Positions 57,841-64,000 of a stretch of DNA of 64,000 bases are shown piece after piece. Origin of the DNA: Ottelia alismoides (lineage: Eukaryota > Streptophyta > Magnoliopsida > Alismatales > Hydrocharitaceae); the NCBI GenBank assembly GCA_037367405.1, contig JAZKJV010002612.1, positions 248,001 through 312,000 on the forward strand. Direction: 5' to 3'. Under the pieces are notes generated by a model. That model saw only the letters and a list, made by a program, of their open reading frames with translations, was not told where the DNA came from and ran no database searches. The stretch's first letter is position 1; the number at the start of each line of letters is the position of its first letter. The translations under genes and the position numbers were made by a program.

Positions 57841-60160
57841 TCATTTATCTGGGGAGGCAAACCAAGTCATCAAGTTTTACATTCTTTTCCTCGATTATCC
57901 GTATTTGTAAAGTCTTCTATACTAGGATTATTTGACCCTAAGTATAGGGGTATGAACATCCTCTATTCATTTTTTTATTCTTTAAGTCGTTATAATATAG
58001 GATTCTTTTCACTTTTTTATACTTAACACACATTATATCTTCCTTTGTTGCTTCTTGGTCATTATGAGGACATAGTTCAAGCTATAGGGGGTGTCATATA
58101 TATCTATATATATATTGTATATATTTTAAAAGCCATAACTCGCATTTTATTCTATTTTAAATAATATTTATTGTATGTATAAAATTAGAATAAAAATGAT
58201 TTGAAATGTTTTGTATATTACTTATAAACTCTTTGTAAAATGTTTTTGTAAAATAAATTGTTTGTTAACATATTTGTATTTTTTTGCAAAACTCTTTATA
58301 AAAAGCTTTGCAAAATTATTTTTGTAAAAATATTTTACAATATTTGTAAAATCATTTGTTTGTATAATGTTTCATAAATTAGATTGTACAAAATTATTAT
58401 TAATTTTAAAGTATTTGTAAAATATATTAAAAGAACATATTTTCAAATATTGTTTTATAGAAAGTTTGTAAAAGTTCAAAAATCTTTTGTGAAAAATATT
58501 TTGTAAATAGTTTTCAAAAGTATTTTGTAAAATATTTTGTAAATTTATTTTGTAATTTATTTGTAAAAAATTTTTGTATCTCCTTGTAAAATGCTTTAAA
58601 AAGTTTTGTAAAATTATTTTGTTATTTTTTGGAAACCTTTATTACATTATTTTCTAAATTATGTTTTATAATAACTTGTTTATAACTTGTGTTGTAAAAT
58701 ATGTGCATAACCTTGTTATAAAGTTCATGTATGTAAAAGCTATAATTATTTATAAATTTTTTAGTTAAATTCTTTTGTAAATAAACTTCTTTAATCAAAT
58801 ATATATTTAAATGTTTTAAATAAAATAATTTTGTAATTTTTTTTATAAAACTTGTAATTAACTTTTTTTTGTAAATAAAATCTATTAAATTGTATAACTT
58901 GTATATAATTTTTTATAAAATTCATTGTCAATGTGTACATAATCCTTATTAATACTTGTAAATATATCAGTTCTCTAATTCTTTCAAAAACACATAAAAT
59001 TGAAAAGATTAAAAATCATAAAAAAACAATTTTTTTTAAAACCCACATAAAAAGTTTAAATAAGAAAATACACTGCGATAAAAAATCATTGAATTTGAAT
59101 TAATATTTTTTAGAATGATATTGATAATTGAACAATCATGGAATAAAGTCTGAAGAATGGAGCTAAGACCTTAAACCATTTTATTTCAAAGGATCCTCAT
59201 AAGAATAGGAGTTGAGACTTTTCAGGTCGAGCGACTTAATTCTCCGAGTCCATAAGACTATATTAACATGTCATCTTGATTGGTCTAAGTAGTCAGAGGA
59301 GGGCCAATCCTGCCAATCATTTCCAATAAGCCAATCAATAGAGGAATTAAGTACTCGCCTCGGTACGTAGGATGTATAAGAAGTGCTGTTCATGCCTAGA
59401 ACGTCAAAGGGGGTATTTCAATCGCATGATTCTTTTTGACAATGGCATAACTTAGACAAGTACTCTGCACATAGCTCGACACAGATGAGATGGTGAGGGG
59501 TAGAATTTGCTAGCATGAGACACACACGAATGGAAACATACATAGCCCCAATAGTAGGCTAGTGCCCCCAAACCTAGTTTAGTGGCATCAATGTCTAAAA
59601 ACAAAATGCTACGGGTTGCAATAAAGCTTCAAAAGAGATATAGTCTACTAATCCCAGAAGAAAAACTTCTTATGTAATTGCTGCAATTATATATGTAAAA
59701 AAGTATGAAATAAAGTCTCTAAAAAAGTTAGATTGGAAAAAAGAAAATAAAAAAAACCATTCCCGTCGGAGAAAAATATCAACAAGAAAGGCATAGTTTC
59801 AAAGTCAAAGTTTGCAAGGAAGCCTGCAACTGGAGACTTCGCTACACTGACCAAGCTCCAAAGGATATGTGACTATACTGGTCACATCCATTCTCTTCTC
59901 TACCTACTCTTCTTGGATTGGTTGAACTTAAATTTAGAAGAGAATACCATGCTCCTCGAGGAAAGTGTAGCTAGATTGGCGAATTGGGGTCACTTTGTTA
60001 GAGAAGACTGTTCGTTGTCATTTTTCATATGGAGATCTATAATTCACATTCATCGTAAAAGTAAGAGTCATAGTCATAAGAGTTTGGGTATGAAGACTTG
60101 TTCCGACCTTACTGTTAAGGTGAAGTGAAAATAGAATTGTGAAACTTAAGGGTTTTTGAG
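57841..60160 (+). mobile_element. Second internal region of the same family, no gag or pol
   Basis: Follows the right LTR and matches the first internal region in order: ccctaagtataggggt near 57933 (as 53025), the ccataactcg block near 58132 (as 53248), the tttgtaaa-rich stretch (as 53390) and a later block near 59540-59680 (as 54380-54500). The array is therefore LTR-internal-LTR-internal. The frame at 59913-60128 is unassigned. Confidence 0.5.
58200..58900 (+). repeat. Degenerate tttgtaaaa motif array
   Basis: The motif ttttgtaaaa and close variants recurs dozens of times at irregular spacing. The homologous place in the first copy (53380-53460) holds only a handful, mostly as tttgaaaa. 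Confidence 0.7.
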
Positions 60161-60537
60161 TCTTAAATCATATTCCCAATAAGGTTCTAACAAACTAATA
60201 ATCCAAAGGTCTGACCGAGCCCCAAAGTTTAATTTATGAAGAATAGTTTAAAAATTAAAATTGTTCGAAGTTCTTTTATTTTTCTTTTATTATTTTCTCT
60301 TTCACTTATTCTTAGAATAAGTATTTGCTAAGAGACTAGCTATGGTAAAGCATATCATAAATACAACTAAATTGCATGTAAAGTAAACTAGATATATTGT
60401 ATTGTTCATGAAGTTACATTGTATTATTCAATAGTCAAATGACATAGCATAATAGAAGAACGTAACCTTAACAAACATAATAGACATAGTTTTTTACAAA
60501 AGTTTAGACTCGACCTAATTATGGGAGGAAGCATTAA
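60161..60537. other. No gene recognised
   Basis: AT-rich DNA between the second internal region and a copia relic. Confidence 0.35.
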
Positions 60538-60840
60538 ATGAGGTTTAGTATATTCTTAATGGGGTCGCTCTACGACGTTGGAAGTAATGTTCATTCAAGT
60601 TACGGAGAAGGATGAAATCAAGTTTAAAAATCTCAAAGTGTGGGGTTGTTTCGTTAAAGTTTATTCTTAAATTATGAAAGAAAAAGTTGATCCTATATAG
60701 TGATGTTCTATCTTTAGGATATTTGGAAAATAGCTATGCATTTAAGTTACGGTAGTTTGATTCAAGAAATCTGACAAAGATATTAACATAATAATTAAAT
60801 TTTATAATGCTACCTTTAAAAAGATGTCTTCTTTCAAAAT
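60538..60840 (+). pseudogene. Ty1/copia integrase C-terminal / pre-RT relic
   Basis: Plus frames read YILNGVALRRWK, then KFKNLKVWGCFVKV, and, past several stops, FYNATFKKMSSFK. These match the copia blocks Y-I-L-N-R-V-P, Y-L-K-V-W-G-C-L-A-K-V and the ...DATFFE-like stretch before reverse transcriptase. Frames are broken and no reverse transcriptase follows. The relic is on the strand opposite to the copia integrase relic at 44330 and belongs to a different copia lineage, to judge from the VWGC block. Confidence 0.65.
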
Positions 60841-61738
60841 ATTGGACTCCTTAAAAATCTTACCGATGATGCATCATTTTGTATTCCAAATCATATGGAC
60901 GCAATGAACCTTTAGAAAAGGTTGAACAATGTAAAAACTGGTTTATCTGTGATCCTAATAATCCGAATAAATAAGAGATAACTCTTTGGTGGTAACTCTG
61001 TTTACGACACTTTTTTCGATAGCTAAAAAGGGGATAGTTTACTAATCTTATGGCAACACTTAACATCGCCTTCATCGACTCCATTAAGTGTAGAATCTTT
61101 TGATGGTAAAGGACTGAAGACAGAAGGAGTGGTTCACAGCAATACATTGTTTTCTCGTTGACGAAACGTTCATATGATATATAGAAATCTATCGATGGCC
61201 TCTATGTGATATTCCTCAAATAACACTGGCTACCAACCAGTCATTGTAATGTACACTGCAGGTATTCCTTAATGGGTATATGAAATGGACCACGAGGTAC
61301 CTTTCGCGTATAAAAATAAAAGTGTCCATGAAGGGAGGAATTTCCCCATTCTATGAGACGAGATACCATAACAAGAATGGATTAAGGTGCCATCCTTTTG
61401 ATTGATAGGCTCTGCCAAAGTAACAGTTAGAAGCAAGAACCCTAATTATCGACTTTGTTCCCTTGAATATCACATAGTGTGCATTTTCTCCAGTACGTCG
61501 CAGGTACCATTTTCAGCTGCTGTTTCGTGTTTCGGGAGTTGCCGTAATATTCTGCTGGAGTTTAGGTTAAACGATGCCCGTTAGATCTAAGAAGAAGAAG
61601 AGATTATAGCGTCATACATGTAAACGGTTGTGAATTTTACATCAAAATTTCCTTTTCTCTTATTATTATTATTCTTAAGGAAATTAAATATTTAATTTCA
61701 ATTAATGAATATTATTATTCCATTACTTCCTTCCATTA
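60841..61738. other. No gene recognised
   Basis: No supported frame on either strand; the minus frame at 60860-61147 and plus frame at 61402-61584 have no domain. Confidence 0.35.
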
Positions 61739-62071
61739 ATGGGCATAAAAATCTCATGGTATTCCACCTATCCCCACGTCAATATCCATTGCAAAAGAAT
61801 TAGAGGACGAGGGAGCAAGTTAGAGAGAGAGATGTCACGGGGGATCTGTTCGTCGCTGGAGACAGTGGCGTCGAAAGGAGGGGAGTGCGGATACGTAATT
61901 GAAAGGAACCATGACGACTACCTCAAGAAGAGCCAACCATTTGACCGAGGTATATCGAAAGGAACCACGACGACTACCTCAAGAAGAGTCGACAATTCTA
62001 TGTGCCGATTTTGTCGAATTTATCATGAATCGTTGTCCTCCGCATTGTACCCTAGGTATATTAAAATTTAG
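61739..62071 (+). CDS. Hypothetical 110-codon frame with an internal duplication
   Basis: The frame has a balanced composition between 61800 and 62010 and contains a 56-bp tandem duplication that is read in two different phases (ERNHDDYLKKSQ in the first copy, SKGTTTTTSRRVD in the second). In a shifted frame the second copy reads IERNHDDYLKKSRQFYVPI, so the sequence may once have been coding and then been disrupted by the duplication. I recognise no family. A methionine at 61832 is an alternative start. Confidence 0.25.
   Translation: MGIKISWYSTYPHVNIHCKRIRGRGSKLEREMSRGICSSLETVASKGGECGYVIERNHDDYLKKSQPFDRGISKGTTTTTSRRVDNSMCRFCRIYHESLSSALYPRYIKI
61899..61988. repeat. 56-bp tandem duplication
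   Basis: gaaaggaacca(t/c)gacgacta and the following cctcaagaagag occur at 61901 and 61957 with one difference in the shared core of about 32 bp. Confidence 0.85.
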
Positions 62072-63299
62072 TATTTAGCAACGTCCAAGACGATACAAGA
62101 AATTAATAGTAGGGATGCTAAATATTATTGATTGTCCATTTCTTGTTTGATTAAGAAAAAAGAGATTTCATTTCATTAATTTTCGATTTGATCATGTTGC
62201 CATGCCCACTTGACTTGCAGAGCTTGTTACCTCCAATCATGAACAAGGATATACATATCATCAGTTGTTTATGCCTAAAAATATATTTATTGCGACACCC
62301 TCTCATTTTTTATGTCGTAATAATATGTTTACAATCAGATATGAATCTCGATTTATTGTAGTTAGAAATTCTAGATGGCTTGATAATCAGATATTACATG
62401 TGATATTAATTTCACATTACTAATTAAAGATGGTATATCTTTACAAGCCAATAATCATGTGGATGCACATGATCTACTCCATTAAGAATAAAATTTATAT
62501 TATAGTGTTTCATGTTTCAAGTCTAAGAATCAATGATACAATCCATTAATTTACAACAGATAATAATGGATGTTAATATGTCATTTTATAATTGAGAAAT
62601 GAATATTACATGATATAATTTAATCTCAGGACATCCACAACTGACATGCTCAGGATGCCTTTATTTGGTTAAACTACACCTTCGATGCTTTTGTTTATTC
62701 TATGTGGTAGAATTAATTGTGCTATGTTTCCGTTAATATGTCGACAACCTTGTTAATTTTAGCAATGGAAGACATATAGGACATTTCCTTTCATAAGAAT
62801 TATCAACTGGTTTTACTCCAAACTTTCATTTGTAAAGTAGGAACTTTTATCTACTCAATATCTCATCAAATAGTTTAAAATATTGTGGTTACAATCAACA
62901 GTACTGCTTTTGAACTTAAATGCTCTTATGTTATTATCAACGATTTGAATCATACCACTAAACATTTAAAATTTTTTCCTTACGAGAGAAATAAAGAGCT
63001 AGAGTGATGTTTTTGGAAAATCAAGAAATTTTGGTGTAATTTAAATGGCTAATTGGGAAACAAAACTTATAACATCCGAAAATCCAATCTATGTACAAAT
63101 ATATTAAGACTATGGAAAAAGTATGAATAATGTAACTGCCAATTATTCATCATTGGTAAGATGATAATGATAGAGTTTGAATCTTTCAAAGCATAAAAGT
63201 TGACTATAAGATATTGAATAGCAATATTCACATGAACCACTGTGGCATAGAAATAGAAATAACACGAAAAGAATAGGAATTTCCCAAACATAAGTAATG
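62072..63299. other. No gene recognised
   Basis: AT-rich DNA with no supported frame. The minus frame at 63067-63306 is hydrophobic but unrelated to anything I know. Confidence 0.35.
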
Positions 63300-64000
63300 A
63301 CACCATAACGATAAGCAGAGCTAAGTGCTACACCTAATGGTAGGAGACAACTCTAGAGTCCAATGATCATGCTAGCAGAAGGAGCAACTGATTAACCGAC
63401 AATATGGAGGCGGTCGTGTGATCTCCACAAGGCGAGAGCACAACTGTTGAAGTGACTGCTCACGAGAGCCAATTAAGTCAACAAATTAACCCACAACTGA
63501 AAATCAAGCAATACAATATGAAGTGAGCTAAAATCTATTATAACCTAGATAAAATGTGTAAGTGCGCAAGTAGTCTATGCGTCGAACCACTGAGAGCTAT
63601 GGGGATAGGCAAATAATTATTGTCTACAAAGAATAAACAACAAATATTTTTTTGTGTATTTTTGGGTTTTAATTTTTATGGGTTTTAATTAGGATTTTTT
63701 ATCATTTGTGCACTCTAAGATATTGCAATATCAGTTATACCCCTTCCTGTTTGGAATATCATTTGTGCCCTCGACATCTTGTCGTTCTATCACCTGTGCC
63801 CCTCTGTTACTTTGTCCATCAACGGGTAGAACTAACTATGGTTTTCTCAACCATGGTTTCAGTAAGAGGGGTAAAACTGGAAATAAAAAGATTAACCCCC
63901 AAAATGGAAATCAACGATTGGAGATGGAGAATACGATGAAGCATGGAGACCATTCGACCATTTCACCCTCCAGATTCGTCATGGTTGGTTGTGGGAGGAG
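63300..64000 (-). mobile_element. Athila-like LTR tail and body, minus orientation
   Basis: 63480-63620 has the tail signature shared with 7640 and 13495 (aattaaccca, gtgagctaaaatctattata, gcgtcgaaccac), followed on the plus side by an AT-rich block starting caaataattattg. The LTR runs off the window. The frame at 63706-63939 has no recognisable domain. Confidence 0.45.

Noticed and set aside
57841..57890. A primer-binding site after the right LTR
   Set aside because: The bases ctggggaggcaaacc can be aligned to the expected site only with too many gaps to be convincing.
60860..61147. 95-codon minus frame beside the copia relic
   Set aside because: No match to retrotransposon or cellular domains, and it is antisense to the copia-like plus strand.
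1..64000. CRISPR arrays, bacterial operons, organelle insertions and rRNA genes
   Set aside because: No regular short direct repeats with unique spacers, no ribosome-binding-site-linked gene strings, and no stretch resembling plastid, mitochondrial or rRNA sequence was seen.

Overview
This window is nuclear DNA of a flowering plant, from an intergenic, transposon-dense and probably heterochromatic region. The evidence is the set of plant transposon lineages: a Tekay-type chromovirus, Athila-like Ty3 elements, TNT1-type Ty1/copia elements, a plant RTE-type LINE, CACTA elements and Tourist-like MITEs. The background is AT-rich, and I see no intact cellular protein gene. The sequence does not let me name the species.

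Layout. 1-2.6 kb: a decayed exon of a GSK3/shaggy-like kinase, a transcribable-looking tRNA gene of the tRNA-Gly(GCC) type whose anticodon reads GAC, and a small CACTA element. 2.6-5.3 kb: a probable solo copia LTR, then an unclassified element ending in a purine-only repeat. 5.3-13.5 kb: unassigned DNA and old LTR pieces. 14.1-32.4 kb: an old minus-strand Athila-like element (LTR, leader, broken gag, LTR). Its 5' LTR is split by a young, complete 9.5 kb Tekay-type retrotransposon (20514-30061) with near-identical 2.4 kb LTRs, a perfect 5-bp target duplication and one open 1504-codon gag-pol frame. 33.8-38.0 kb: a deleted RTE LINE split by a small non-autonomous copia element, again with a perfect 5-bp duplication. 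38.5-39.2 kb: two MITEs meeting at one TAA. 39.7-40.0 kb: a possible CACTA end. 41.1-41.8 kb: a minisatellite of about 147 bp. 42-49 kb: stacked minus-strand Athila-like LTR pieces with copia and Athila integrase relics. 49.1-60.2 kb: a plus-strand LTR-internal-LTR-internal array of a family without gag or pol. 60.5 kb: another copia integrase relic. 61.7-64 kb: a short ORF with an internal duplication, then AT-rich DNA and one more LTR tail.

How the parts relate. The insertions give a relative history: Athila-like elements first, then the LINE, then copia into the LINE, and most recently Tekay into an Athila-like LTR. Only the Tekay element looks able to move by itself. The LTR-only families would need proteins supplied by relatives. 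I did not find a convincing new cellular system. The most unusual single items are the anticodon-switched tRNA, the GC-rich possible gene capture repeated in two LTRs, and the MITE pair sharing one target site.
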